Below are positions 26,065-35,987 of a DNA stretch of 64,000 bases, one piece after another. The notes under the pieces were generated by a model. It saw only the letters and a program-made list of their open reading frames with translations, did not search any database and had not been told where the DNA came from. A program made the position numbers and the translations under genes. Positions within the stretch are counted from its first letter, which is position 1; each line of letters opens with the position of its first letter. The stretch spans positions 1 through 64,000 of the forward strand of contig NZ_JAHVDV010000014.1 of NCBI RefSeq assembly GCF_051486985.1, given 5' to 3'. The DNA comes from CBFFRJ01 sp051486985 (GTDB lineage Bacteria > Pseudomonadota > Gammaproteobacteria > Enterobacterales > Enterobacteriaceae).

Positions 26065-28264
26065 TGATGAAATCCACCTTAAATTGTGTGCTTACAGCTT
26101 TAGAATCAGCTTGGACCAGATGAATACTACTGATAACGCCTTTTCGAGAAATGCTACTCGCAGAAGGTATATTAATATCCAGTTTTAATTTGCCTGTGGA
26201 ATGCTCTGCAATAGCGAAAACCTTGTATGGTTTCTCATCGATGTCAATTATTCGCCATCCTTTTTTGGCAATTAGGGTATCGATAAAATGCATAGCTATA
26301 CGGATGTTATCATCGAGCCAAACTACTGGTGTATTGAGTAGTTGTCTTAACTCTTTTTCCAGTTGAGCATTGCCACTTAGCCCCTGGTATTTCCCAATAG
26401 TTACCTCAAATTTACCGTTATAATCGAAGTCTAGTGTTGCTTCACCGCATTCGTTATTAAGGAAATAGCGCTCTTTATAGGGATGCTGGTGTATTGAACT
26501 TATACGCCACGCGCTATGGTAAAGAGCGTCACTTATAGCCAGTAGTAGTGCAAATAACTCAGGTGTTTTCGGGTTGAATCCTGCGGGTAGCTCTCTGTTT
26601 AGCTCGTTCTCTGTAGGTAATCTGTTTTTAGCAAAGTGAAAATGCTGTTTTACAACCAATGGTACTGTTCTGATAGAGGATAAATGCCATTCAGTTTTTG
26701 ATAGCGGATTAAGCGTAGGATAGTTAAGTATATCCAGCGTATGCATGGTTCGTGTTGTGGCAGTATAAAGCCAACGGAAATAACTATCGGTAGCCGGGTT
26801 GTCAGTATCATGGGCAGCACTCGCTTCCAGAATCACTCTCTTAAATGGAGGATGTGACTGCGCCCGATGCACAGTGAGTGCCCAGGCGTAGCGAAGTCGA
26901 GCGGCGTAGGTAAATTTACTATTGAGAATCAACTGACTGTGCTTTTTTTGATACTCTTCGCGTGCTGCCTTGTATTCCGAGCTTTTTTTATCCATCCCTT
27001 CCAGGGAAGATTTCGACTCCTTAAGCTGCTCATCTGCCTCTACTCGAGCCCAAATTCGTAGTGCCAGCAGTTTGTCAGTATCAAGTTCAGGTTTAAGCGA
27101 AGTCAAAAACTCCGGTAGGTAGAGTACGGTGGAAGAAGTGTCATTGCTTTGGAGTGTAACGTGGGCAAATTCAACGGTCGTGGGTTTATCTCGGCCTTTA
27201 AGCGTAATGCTTTTACTGAAGAAACCTCTGGCTGCTTGAGTTACTCTTGCGAATTGTCCCGCATGTAGCGGTATATGTTCATTCAGCGCATCACCATCAT
27301 GTTCAAAACTATAGGTTTTGTTGTAAATTTCAATACGGTCACCTTCTACTAAATGACCCGGCTCTCGTGCTTGTAAATACCTGCTTCGGATACCAAAGTT
27401 TACTGCTTGAGCCCGTTCGTTAGTTGCACAGAGATAAATACACTCACAGCCCGGAGAGATAAGGTCTTCGGCAATCTGAGCTGTTTGTTCTCCCTTGGTT
27501 ATAGTACGGAGCGCTAGCTGCTGGCAGATGGGTAATTGAATGAATTTTTGTGCAGCGAGTTGACCAACCAATTCGCGCTGAAAATCGAGCTGTTCATTCC
27601 GTGATTCCAAATCACGATCCTGTGAATTCAACTCAACTGTAAGGAAAGGGATCTGTTGCTGTTGGAATATCAGGCCTTCCAGCAGACTTTTCTCTTTGGC
27701 ACCACGCCTTAGCTGATAAGGGTCGCCAAGTAACAGAATTTTAGGTAGTGATTGCGGCTGAGCATCCTGCATTTTGCCTTTCAGCAGCAACAAAAAATCG
27801 CTGAGAATATAACCACTACCGTAAAGTGCAGTATCTGAGGCAAAAAAATCATTACCGAGCAAATGTGCATCGAAAATGACTAACAAAGACTCTTGTGGTG
27901 CGTTAAAAACTTCATGATCCTGACAGTTTATTGGGTACCACGGCTTATCTTCTTTTATATCCTGAGGGTGTTGGCTGTAGAGCCAGCTATAGATACTAGT
28001 AACTTCTTCTATCTGACCGGTAACGTGCAGTCTGGCAGTTCGAGCGTTAGGAGCCAAATAACGCCGAGTGGTTATAGTTTTCGGCATTTGCTTCAGCAGC
28101 GCCTGCAGCACCTTACTTTTTCCTGTGCTATATGCGCCTGTAAGGGCGAAGACCGGACAGGCGCTATCACAGAACCATTCATTGATCGCTGTGAGCGCCT
28201 TACTCTGCTCTATATTGAGCGATATTGATGGCGAGTTTGTGCAAATATAGCCAGGGAAATCCAT
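26057..28264 (-). CDS. SF1 (RecD/UvrD-like) helicase-type protein
   Basis: This 735-residue P-loop protein has Walker A GAYSTGKS (residues 43-50), a Walker-B-like LLVIFDAHLL (D132, with Ala-His where DE is usual), motif III LLGDPYQLR (180-185), motif V-like YAWALTVHRAQS and motif VI-like WLYTATTRT. The order is that of superfamily 1 DNA helicases. A C-terminal region of about 230 residues matches nothing I know. The missing Walker B glutamate could weaken ATP hydrolysis. It starts 94 bp after the DUF262/DUF1524 gene and overlaps the TPR-OB gene. Confidence 0.78.
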   Translation of the reverse strand: MDFPGYICTNSPSISLNIEQSKALTAINEWFCDSACPVFALTGAYSTGKSKVLQALLKQMPKTITTRRYLAPNARTARLHVTGQIEEVTSIYSWLYSQHPQDIKEDKPWYPINCQDHEVFNAPQESLLVIFDAHLLGNDFFASDTALYGSGYILSDFLLLLKGKMQDAQPQSLPKILLLGDPYQLRRGAKEKSLLEGLIFQQQQIPFLTVELNSQDRDLESRNEQLDFQRELVGQLAAQKFIQLPICQQLALRTITKGEQTAQIAEDLISPGCECIYLCATNERAQAVNFGIRSRYLQAREPGHLVEGDRIEIYNKTYSFEHDGDALNEHIPLHAGQFARVTQAARGFFSKSITLKGRDKPTTVEFAHVTLQSNDTSSTVLYLPEFLTSLKPELDTDKLLALRIWARVEADEQLKESKSSLEGMDKKSSEYKAAREEYQKKHSQLILNSKFTYAARLRYAWALTVHRAQSHPPFKRVILEASAAHDTDNPATDSYFRWLYTATTRTMHTLDILNYPTLNPLSKTEWHLSSIRTVPLVVKQHFHFAKNRLPTENELNRELPAGFNPKTPELFALLLAISDALYHSAWRISSIHQHPYKERYFLNNECGEATLDFDYNGKFEVTIGKYQGLSGNAQLEKELRQLLNTPVVWLDDNIRIAMHFIDTLIAKKGWRIIDIDEKPYKVFAIAEHSTGKLKLDINIPSASSISRKGVISSIHLVQADSKAVSTQFKVDFING

Positions 28265-28358
28265 TGTTTGGATGCTCCATCAGATTATCAGATATGCAAA
28301 AAGAATCCACGATAGTGGGCATAGTGTCAAACTAGCTTGTGGAAGTTTAACAACCCCT

Positions 28359-30302
28359 CTACTCGATGTAATGTGCATCGAATACCTTTAACATCTCTTG
28401 CTGGTGTTGAGATATTTGTTCTTCTCCCCAAGCTTCGTCGGCAGCCTGGCGAGCCTCAAAAATAGCTTTGAGCTTCAGTGAATCAAACACCGGCTTAGCA
28501 TCAAAATCGATTTTTTTCTTGCCGACAGCTTGGTTACTGTAAGCAGAGTTTTCACCTGGGCTTAAAAGCACAAGATTTCCAAAACTATCCAGACTCTCTT
28601 TATCTAAATAGCGCTGGTACTCTTCTTGCTGCGGATAAACATGCTCAACCGAATTTTTTGCGGTAATACGGTATTTTTTAAACTTGGGATTATCTTTCCA
28701 CACTGATTGGTATTTTTTCCATAGAAGAAACTCTAATTTTTGGAACCAATAATGTTCAAAACGCGTGCCATGATTTTCAGAAAAATACATGCGTATTTCT
28801 GCCCATTTTCTCAGTGACGCATTTTCCGATTTTGCCTGTTTAAAACTTACACTTTTCTGCGTTTCATTATCAGCGGCCATAGACAACTCGTTGTCAATCC
28901 TTTCTAAAAGGGCTAGAACCTGTTGTTCGTTATCACCGGGTTGTTCTAATAGCTTCCCGAGGAAGGGAGTTAGCCAATATTGCGCGCTTCGCTCACCGGT
29001 AAACAGGCGTACACTCTGTAGCAGAGTTAATGCATTTATCTCTTTCTGAGAGCGATTGATATACCAATGATTACCGGAACGGCTACGTGAAACATATGTT
29101 AGTCGAAGCTCTTCATTTTCCTTATCTTGCTCCATCCACTTGATGACCCAACGGTCGAACTGATAACGAGTTTTCCACAACAACTCAAAAAAGCTCTTAA
29201 TTTCTTGTTCTTCGGCAGAGCAGAGATGAGAGAAAATTTCTAACAGCTTATCGGTATGTAGCCGGGTAGAAATATCGGATTGTCCATGCCTGGCAAGATG
29301 AATTCGATAGACATGGATCAGCAATAACGGAAATGAAATTATTGAACGGCAATACACACCATCCTTGTTTTGAAGAGATAACTTCTGTTTTTCTGTTTCG
29401 AACTCTTCATGGACCTGAGAAAATAGTTCGCTGATATTCACCGCTACAACTGAGTGAGTTTCTTCTTTTGCGTAAACGTTTAGCGTAGGTGGTACAACTG
29501 CCAATTGTTCATCCGTGATGGAATCCCAGTCAGCTTCAGTGAAAGTCTGCCTGGCGTTTCTCTCAAAAAAATTTTCTAGGTGCTGGCAGGTTTGCCAGAT
29601 AGCATCATAAAAACTTTTGTTAGATTTTATTTTTTTTAAAAGCCGTGATTTTAAAATATCAGATGCTTCCAACTGAACACCCGCCGTGTTCATTGTCGAA
29701 AAAAGGAGATTTAAATCCATTGTCCGAGGGACGCAGTTATTAACCCACTGAACATTATTGAATATATAATCCGCAAGTTCAGTTGCTTGGTATTTTAACG
29801 TATCGACTTTTTTTATAAGAACAGATAAGGCTGCATCCAAATGGGTTAGATAGGGATCATTCTTTATGTCGTTAGCTGAAGGGAGTTGATACTGTTCTAA
29901 GCCTGCAAGTCCCCCTAAAAGGTTCTGAACCTGGTGTCGGATAGTAAACTGTAGACGTGGTTTTTTACCGAGTACTGCTATATTACTTAATGGAGCATTG
30001 ATACCAACTTTACGGAATGCCAAAGCAATTAGTACCAGTGTGGTGGTTCTTTGCTGCCCATCAATTAACTCAAGGATTCGGGTGTTTTCTGTGGGATTTT
30101 GCTCGGCGGTCAATATAGTGCCAATAAAGTATAACCGCTCCTTTTCTTGCCAGGCTTTCTCAATATCCTCAAATAGTTTGAGCACATCGCTGTCTGGCCA
30201 GACATACGGTCGTTGATAGCTAGGGATAACAAACTGATAATTTTTGTCTGCTATATTTCGTAATGTCATCAATTCAGAGTTAACTTTTTGTAGATTTGTC
30301 AT
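28359..30302 (-). CDS. DUF262-DUF1524 (GmrSD/RloF-like) protein
   Basis: This 647-residue protein joins a DUF262 ParB-like domain (IPSYQRPYVW at 26-35; IDGQQRTT with D81) to a C-terminal DUF1524 HNH nuclease (SVEHVYPQ, then FGNLVLLS). In GmrSD the two domains bind and cut modified phage DNA with NTP dependence; RloF-type proteins sit inside hsd loci. The ATG at 30302 has AGGA nine bases upstream and follows the previous stop by five bases; an upstream TTG at 30311 is less likely. Confidence 0.88.
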   Translation of the reverse strand: MTNLQKVNSELMTLRNIADKNYQFVIPSYQRPYVWPDSDVLKLFEDIEKAWQEKERLYFIGTILTAEQNPTENTRILELIDGQQRTTTLVLIALAFRKVGINAPLSNIAVLGKKPRLQFTIRHQVQNLLGGLAGLEQYQLPSANDIKNDPYLTHLDAALSVLIKKVDTLKYQATELADYIFNNVQWVNNCVPRTMDLNLLFSTMNTAGVQLEASDILKSRLLKKIKSNKSFYDAIWQTCQHLENFFERNARQTFTEADWDSITDEQLAVVPPTLNVYAKEETHSVVAVNISELFSQVHEEFETEKQKLSLQNKDGVYCRSIISFPLLLIHVYRIHLARHGQSDISTRLHTDKLLEIFSHLCSAEEQEIKSFFELLWKTRYQFDRWVIKWMEQDKENEELRLTYVSRSRSGNHWYINRSQKEINALTLLQSVRLFTGERSAQYWLTPFLGKLLEQPGDNEQQVLALLERIDNELSMAADNETQKSVSFKQAKSENASLRKWAEIRMYFSENHGTRFEHYWFQKLEFLLWKKYQSVWKDNPKFKKYRITAKNSVEHVYPQQEEYQRYLDKESLDSFGNLVLLSPGENSAYSNQAVGKKKIDFDAKPVFDSLKLKAIFEARQAADEAWGEEQISQHQQEMLKVFDAHYIE

Positions 30303-30307
30303 TTTTC

Positions 30308-31744
30308 TCAATCCTGATGTGACAAGTTTATTATTTTATTTTGCAGAGTATATTGATATTCATTAGCCAATGATTGTGCGGGGGCGTCATGACTTACTTT
30401 AATATCAAAGTAACGCAACACTTGGTAAATGAATCGTTTTTTGACACTATTATCATCAGGCCCTATATTCTTAATGTCAATGTCAAAAGTATAGTTATTC
30501 AACCATTGAAAACACATCTCAGGGGTATAGCTAGTAGCAATCCAGTCCAGTACAGGGGCCCTATCTAATAATGTGTTTAATGTTGACTCTTTAACTGTTT
30601 TTTCATTGGTTACTCGTGGTGAATATATCACCATAAATAATTTCTTTAATGCCGTGGTTAAATTTTTTTCGCCAAATTGGCTGATGTATAACATTAAGGC
30701 AGTATCAAGTAACTCTTTTAAGTATTGGCAGCCTTCGAGAGGTATAATTAGTTCCTGGTAGCATTGAAGGAAATTTTGATGCTCTGGTGTAATGGCAAGT
30801 TCTGGATCCATCTCAGGAGACATAAAATGGTTTTGAATCCCCTGAAAGTAGGCTAGGTAGTGAATAGTATTAATCCCTGTATTGAGGGGTTGCCGTAATT
30901 CATAACCTTCTAGTGTTTGTTCAACTAAATAGCGGCCTTGGCTATGCTTATTTTTTCGATGACTTACAGAACGTCCATATGCAATATCTGGCCCTATAGT
31001 TGTCATTTCCCCAAATTCTGTTACTACCGCATTTCGCACAAGCAAAGGTTTTCGATGGCTTGGTACATCACGCTTGTGCAACGTATTACAAAACCTTCCC
31101 CGAAGTAAGGAGTTAATTATAGGGTTGAGATCTCCCAATATTTCCCAGCGCTGGGCGTAATGATTTTGTTGTTGGCGTTCAATACTACGTAAATGATGTG
31201 CTTTTATAATATCTGAGCCTGTAAGGCGAACCCCTCCGGTATTCTGCGTCTCAAAAAATCGATATGCCTCATCTTCTGAATCAGTCACTACCAGAGTAAA
31301 GTTTACGTCAGTGGCTGAAAATGTTGGCTCTGATGACTGTTTAAGAGTTTTCAACAACCATTTAAAATTGCTTCTGATTTGATGTTGAGACTGTGGAGAA
31401 TGGTAGGATACATTATTTGCATATTTTGATATTTGGTGGGGGTTCAATATCGCATTAATCAGTGTTAATGAGGTTAGTCGTTGCTGGCCATCAATAATAT
31501 TTAATATTCCGGAAGGATCTTTATGCAGTATTAGACTGCCAAGATACCAGGCATTCTCTTGATGATTTTTTTTATAATGAAGATAGTCTTTCCACAACTT
31601 ATCCAGTTGTGACTCTCCCCAACAATAGGGGCGCTGGTATTCTGGAATAGCTAAGCTTCCTGTAATTAGTTCTCCTTCCGTTGGGGTAATCACCTCGCCA
31701 GATAACAGCTGGGCTAAATTACAACTTGCTACCACCACCGACAT
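30308..31744 (-). CDS. DUF262 protein without nuclease domain
   Basis: This 478-residue protein has the DUF262 motifs IPEYQRPYCW (33-42) and IIDGQQRLTSL (D85) and the FFETQNTGGVRLTGSDIIKAHHL block. No HNH motif is seen in its shorter C-terminus. It may be an NTP-binding or sensing subunit for the following DUF262-DUF1524 protein, as in two-gene GmrS plus GmrD systems. It lies 54 bp after hsdR and ends six bases before the next gene. Confidence 0.85.
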   Translation of the reverse strand: MSVVVASCNLAQLLSGEVITPTEGELITGSLAIPEYQRPYCWGESQLDKLWKDYLHYKKNHQENAWYLGSLILHKDPSGILNIIDGQQRLTSLTLINAILNPHQISKYANNVSYHSPQSQHQIRSNFKWLLKTLKQSSEPTFSATDVNFTLVVTDSEDEAYRFFETQNTGGVRLTGSDIIKAHHLRSIERQQQNHYAQRWEILGDLNPIINSLLRGRFCNTLHKRDVPSHRKPLLVRNAVVTEFGEMTTIGPDIAYGRSVSHRKNKHSQGRYLVEQTLEGYELRQPLNTGINTIHYLAYFQGIQNHFMSPEMDPELAITPEHQNFLQCYQELIIPLEGCQYLKELLDTALMLYISQFGEKNLTTALKKLFMVIYSPRVTNEKTVKESTLNTLLDRAPVLDWIATSYTPEMCFQWLNNYTFDIDIKNIGPDDNSVKKRFIYQVLRYFDIKVSHDAPAQSLANEYQYTLQNKIINLSHQD

Positions 31745-31798
31745 AAAACATACCTCATAAAAATTATGCTAAAGGCCCCGTTAGAGGCCATACAGTTT

Positions 31799-34714
31799 TT
31801 AAAACCCGCGCATCCCATTGATAAACGTATCAATCACATTCTGAACACGGTCGTAGACCCGAGCTCGCACGCTTTTACGTTCCAGAATCTTTGGTGTCCA
31901 GGTCAGCGTTTCCGCCACTTCATCTTCTCGTGGCATCACATCGGTAAAGAGGTAGTTGTCCAGTAAGCCGTTCAGCTTAATAGAATCAAGTCGTTCTTCG
32001 CTGCACAGCGTAGCCAGCGCCTTACCTTTTTCCTGTTCGACATAGGCTTCAAACACCTGAGTGATATCTTCGTCATGCGCGGCATGTAGCAGGCTTTTTT
32101 CAATAAAGTTATCGATAAGCTCACGTTTGCTGCGTAGCGTGACGTCACTGTCGACAATATCCATGATCTTTTTCTTCTGCTCCTGCTGCTCTTTTGGCGG
32201 CATCGCCTGAATACCCGCTATCAGACGCAGAATATAGCCGACATTAATTTCGTCGCGATGAATCAGAGAGACTTCAAAATCCACGTCTTCAAGAATCGAG
32301 ACTTTCTCTTTGCTGGAGTGCTTTTTCACCTTGTCGTGGATATCGAGGTATTTACTGGTGAAATCGGCCAGCGTCTGGTCCGAGAGCGGTTTCGCCGCAT
32401 CGTCAAAATCGGCAAAGCTTTCGAGGATGTTTTTCAAACGCATCACATCACGGAACGCCGTTACAAATGCCAGTTGTGCGTCTTCATCAGGTAAATCGTC
32501 CACGCTTTCTACCGTTGGCGTCAGCGTTAACAAGCGATCGACAGCGTCCTGATAATCCCCGAAGTACTCGTCAAAAGGTTTGACCAGCACCGTAGAAGAG
32601 GCATCTTTATTCGAGAACAAGGCAATAGCATCGTCGGTGGCTTTCTTCAGATTACGGAAGCAGACGATATTCCCGTGGCTTTTCTTCTCGTTAAGGATGC
32701 GGTTGGTGCGGGAAAACGCCTGCACCAGGCCGTGAAAACGCAGGTTTTTATCGACGTAGAGCGTGTTCAGCGCCGGGCTGTCGAAGCCGGTGAGGAACAT
32801 ATTCACCACCAGAAGAATATCGATGCCTTTCTCTTTGGTACGCTGGGCAATATTTTTGTAGTAATTGTAGAAGCTCTTTGAATCATTGGCCGAGAAGCTG
32901 GTGCCGTACAGCTCGTTATAATCCTTGATAAAACTATCCAGATGATCGCGACTTGAGGAATCAACTTTCGCGCCCTGCGGCAGGCTGATATCTTCTTCAT
33001 CCAGCAGGCCGTTTACTGCCTCTTTGTCACTTTTATCCGCTTCATTAGCGGCATAAGTGAAGATGGTGGCAATTTTTAATGGCTTGTAGTTGGCATCCGC
33101 CGCCTGCAGTGCGGCTTGCTTTTCTTTAAAGAGTTTATAGTAGGTGATCAGCATATCGACTGACCCGACGCAGAACATCGCGGTGAACTCGCGATTGCGG
33201 GTCTTGGCGTTATGGTGGGCAAGGATGTAGTCGGTCACTTTGCCCAACCGGATGTCGCTTTCCATCACCTCTTTGGTGTCGATATCCTCCACATCGATAT
33301 CGATCTCATTGCTGCTTTCTTTGCGCTTGTAAGTACCGACATATTCCACGGCAAAGCGCAGAACGTTTTCATCCCGTATGGCGTCGACAATCACGTATTT
33401 ATGCAAGCATTTATCGAACAACAGTTCGGTGGTCTGTTTGACACCATTGGTTATATTGACGTTATCGGCAAAGATTGGCGTCCCGGTAAAACCAAACAGT
33501 TGCGCATTCTCGAAGAAGTTCACAATCGCTTTGTGCGTCTCACCGAACTGGCTGCGGTGGCATTCATCGAAGATAAAGACGATGCGTTCTTTACGCAGAT
33601 GTGCGAGCTGCGCTTTATACCCTTCATGGGTAATGGCGTTATTCAGCTTCTGAATGGTGGTCAGGGTGAGTTTGGTGCTGCTTTGCTTAAGATGTTTTAT
33701 CAGCGTACTGGTGTTGTTGGTGGTATCCACGCTGTCTTTCGCAAAACCGTTAAACTCTTTCGCCGTCTGATAATCCAGATCCCGGCGATCGACCACAAAA
33801 ATGACCCGATCCACTTCCGGCATTTCCATAATCACCTGGCTGGCTTTAAACGAGGTCAGCGTTTTACCGGAGCCGGTGGTGTGCCAGATATAGCCGTTCT
33901 CCGGCCGTCCCTGCTTGTGGAGATTGTCCTTCACATGGCGGATCATCGCCTCACAGGCGTAAAACTGATAGGGGCGCATCACCATCAGGCACTTACGGGT
34001 TTCGTTCAACGCCGTATAGTGGGTGATCATTTTGGCGATGTGACAAACCTTCAGAAATGCGTCGGTGAATTTCTCCAGCGTTTTGAGCGGGTTATTCTTT
34101 TCATCGGTCCAGAAGAAGGTCTGCTCGAAATGATTGGCGCGGTTGTTGGCGTAGTATTTGGTGTCCACGCCGTTGCTGATAATAAAGATCTGCACATACT
34201 GGAACAGGCCGCTGCCGACCCAGAAAGCATCCCGATGGTAACGATCGATCTGGTTAAAGGCCTCTTTCAGCCCCAAGCCGCGACGCTTAAGTTCGATCTG
34301 CACCAGTGGCAGGCCGTTGATCAGCAGCGTGACGTCGAAGCGAGTTTTGCGCGTGTTTTGCTCGGCGTTGAACTGCTTCACCTGGCTTGTCACCTGAAAC
34401 TCGTTCTGGCACCACTCCTCTTTATTGATAAAGCTGAGCCATTTCTCGGTGCCGTCATCGCGCAATAACTGGTAGCGATCGCGCAGAATTTTGGCGCGAT
34501 CGATGACTTCATTGCCTTTGGTTAGATGCAAGAAAATACGGTTAAACTCGCTGTCCGTGAGTGGGGCAGATTCCAGTCGGTTATGGATTTCAATCTGCTT
34601 GCGTAGGTTGGCTTTCATACTGGTTTCATCGGTGACATTCACCCGTTCGTAGTGCATGCCAACCAGCTGTTCCACCAGCTGCGTTTCTAACTCGTATTCG
34701 CTTTGCGTTGCCAT
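31799..34714 (-). CDS. hsdR: Type I restriction enzyme R subunit
   Basis: This 971-residue motor and nuclease subunit translocates unmethylated DNA and cuts it. The start MATQSEYELE at 34714 is chosen because the 22 upstream codons are not HsdR-like. The PD-(D/E)xK nuclease site is D127 ... E141-L-K143. Walker A GSGKT is at 281-285, the DEAD box FDECHRSQFG follows, then LFGFTGTPIF, and helicase motifs end with LVQAFSRTNRI. Length is normal for a type I HsdR. It follows hsdS by 58 bp. Confidence 0.94.
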   Translation of the reverse strand: MATQSEYELETQLVEQLVGMHYERVNVTDETSMKANLRKQIEIHNRLESAPLTDSEFNRIFLHLTKGNEVIDRAKILRDRYQLLRDDGTEKWLSFINKEEWCQNEFQVTSQVKQFNAEQNTRKTRFDVTLLINGLPLVQIELKRRGLGLKEAFNQIDRYHRDAFWVGSGLFQYVQIFIISNGVDTKYYANNRANHFEQTFFWTDEKNNPLKTLEKFTDAFLKVCHIAKMITHYTALNETRKCLMVMRPYQFYACEAMIRHVKDNLHKQGRPENGYIWHTTGSGKTLTSFKASQVIMEMPEVDRVIFVVDRRDLDYQTAKEFNGFAKDSVDTTNNTSTLIKHLKQSSTKLTLTTIQKLNNAITHEGYKAQLAHLRKERIVFIFDECHRSQFGETHKAIVNFFENAQLFGFTGTPIFADNVNITNGVKQTTELLFDKCLHKYVIVDAIRDENVLRFAVEYVGTYKRKESSNEIDIDVEDIDTKEVMESDIRLGKVTDYILAHHNAKTRNREFTAMFCVGSVDMLITYYKLFKEKQAALQAADANYKPLKIATIFTYAANEADKSDKEAVNGLLDEEDISLPQGAKVDSSSRDHLDSFIKDYNELYGTSFSANDSKSFYNYYKNIAQRTKEKGIDILLVVNMFLTGFDSPALNTLYVDKNLRFHGLVQAFSRTNRILNEKKSHGNIVCFRNLKKATDDAIALFSNKDASSTVLVKPFDEYFGDYQDAVDRLLTLTPTVESVDDLPDEDAQLAFVTAFRDVMRLKNILESFADFDDAAKPLSDQTLADFTSKYLDIHDKVKKHSSKEKVSILEDVDFEVSLIHRDEINVGYILRLIAGIQAMPPKEQQEQKKKIMDIVDSDVTLRSKRELIDNFIEKSLLHAAHDEDITQVFEAYVEQEKGKALATLCSEERLDSIKLNGLLDNYLFTDVMPREDEVAETLTWTPKILERKSVRARVYDRVQNVIDTFINGMRGF

Positions 34715-34772
34715 CAGTGTGTAGTGCCTTTTGTTATTGTGCAGGCCCGGAGTTGGTCGGGCCGGATGATTT

Positions 34773-35987
34773 TTATACAAACATTTGCTGGAGCAGGCCC
34801 TGCTTCCAGGTTTTTAACTTGTCCAGTTCTGCTTTTTTGACGGCGATTTTATCGTCAAGCATAGACAGTAAAGAAACTATTTTCTCTTGTTCTTCTCTAG
34901 AAGGTAAAACGATATCACCAGTCAATACATGCTGGTTATTAACTTTCATATCATTTTTAGCACCTTTGTTTATCAACGGTTTCAAATAGTTGTTAACAAC
35001 TTCTTTTCTTGAAAAATAATAGTCAATATAGTTATGATCGATACAATCAAGGCAACTATAAACAGCATACAATGTTGATACTATCCCAGAATTTCCTTTA
35101 TTTGATTTTATTATCCCAAAAGGATTTTCTTTCAGTGGGCTTTTTGTGTAAACAATATCTCCTTGATGGACAATATGGTAATTTTCAACAGACTCACCGG
35201 CATATGATCTTCCAAGCAATTCTATTTGATTGACAATGCCAACATCACCTGAGACAGACAGAACTTGCTCTTTGCTATAAATTAGTTTTTTATTTCTTTT
35301 CTTATGCTCATACAAACATTCAGATAATTGTACTGTTCTCCAGTCTAAGAAATCGCTACCATCATTACTTTTAAATCTAATTTTTTGACTAAAAATCTTC
35401 TGCATCATGCCTTTTTTGTACTGGCATAACAGGTCGTACTGCTGGTTCAGTAACGAGATTTTTTCGTCAACAGAGGACAGAAAATCGGCGATTTTGGTTT
35501 GCTCTTCCAAAGAAGGTATTGCAAATTCAAACTCTTTATACTCTTCAGCATTAATGCCAGGCTGCCCTGATCTCATTGAGTAAATTTTAACCCACTTACG
35601 ATATTTTTCAGTAAGCGTTTGGTTATAAACAAAATATGGATTGGCTTTGTTTATTGTTAGTTTTATTAGAAACCCAGCAAAATAAAGCCTGCCGTCTTTT
35701 TGTTTATATAAATATGACTTACCTACGCTTGCTCCTGTTCGAGCAAAAACGATATCTCCTTTATTAAGAAGATATTTATTTTCAAGCTTACCTGATGGAG
35801 TGGTTAAAGGGGAAGGGGTGAACTCCCTTGTATCGTCATCTATATCCGTGATTCGAATATATTTATTTACGCCATCAAATTCAATTGCTGAACTGTTCAT
35901 GCCATAGGCAGCGTGAGAACTAACGCTCCCTAAAGTCGTTTGCTTCCATGGCATGTTAAATTCACTGAATCGTAATTTCGGCATCAT
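34773..35987 (-). CDS. hsdS: Type I restriction-modification specificity subunit
   Basis: This 404-residue subunit recognises the split DNA target for both methylation and cutting. There are two target-recognition domains (about 1-150 and 205-345). Each is followed by a conserved helical spacer, EEQTKIADFLSSVDEKISLL and EEQEKIVSLLSMLDDKIAVK. Both recognition domains are AT-rich whereas hsdM and hsdR are GC-rich, the mosaic expected from recombination of specificity domains. The start overlaps the hsdM stop by one base. Confidence 0.92.
   Translation of the reverse strand: MMPKLRFSEFNMPWKQTTLGSVSSHAAYGMNSSAIEFDGVNKYIRITDIDDDTREFTPSPLTTPSGKLENKYLLNKGDIVFARTGASVGKSYLYKQKDGRLYFAGFLIKLTINKANPYFVYNQTLTEKYRKWVKIYSMRSGQPGINAEEYKEFEFAIPSLEEQTKIADFLSSVDEKISLLNQQYDLLCQYKKGMMQKIFSQKIRFKSNDGSDFLDWRTVQLSECLYEHKKRNKKLIYSKEQVLSVSGDVGIVNQIELLGRSYAGESVENYHIVHQGDIVYTKSPLKENPFGIIKSNKGNSGIVSTLYAVYSCLDCIDHNYIDYYFSRKEVVNNYLKPLINKGAKNDMKVNNQHVLTGDIVLPSREEQEKIVSLLSMLDDKIAVKKAELDKLKTWKQGLLQQMFV

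Noticed and set aside
33212..34468. 418-codon opposite-strand frame inside hsdR
   Set aside because: Shadow of a GC-rich coding region; hsdR motifs are unambiguous on the other strand.
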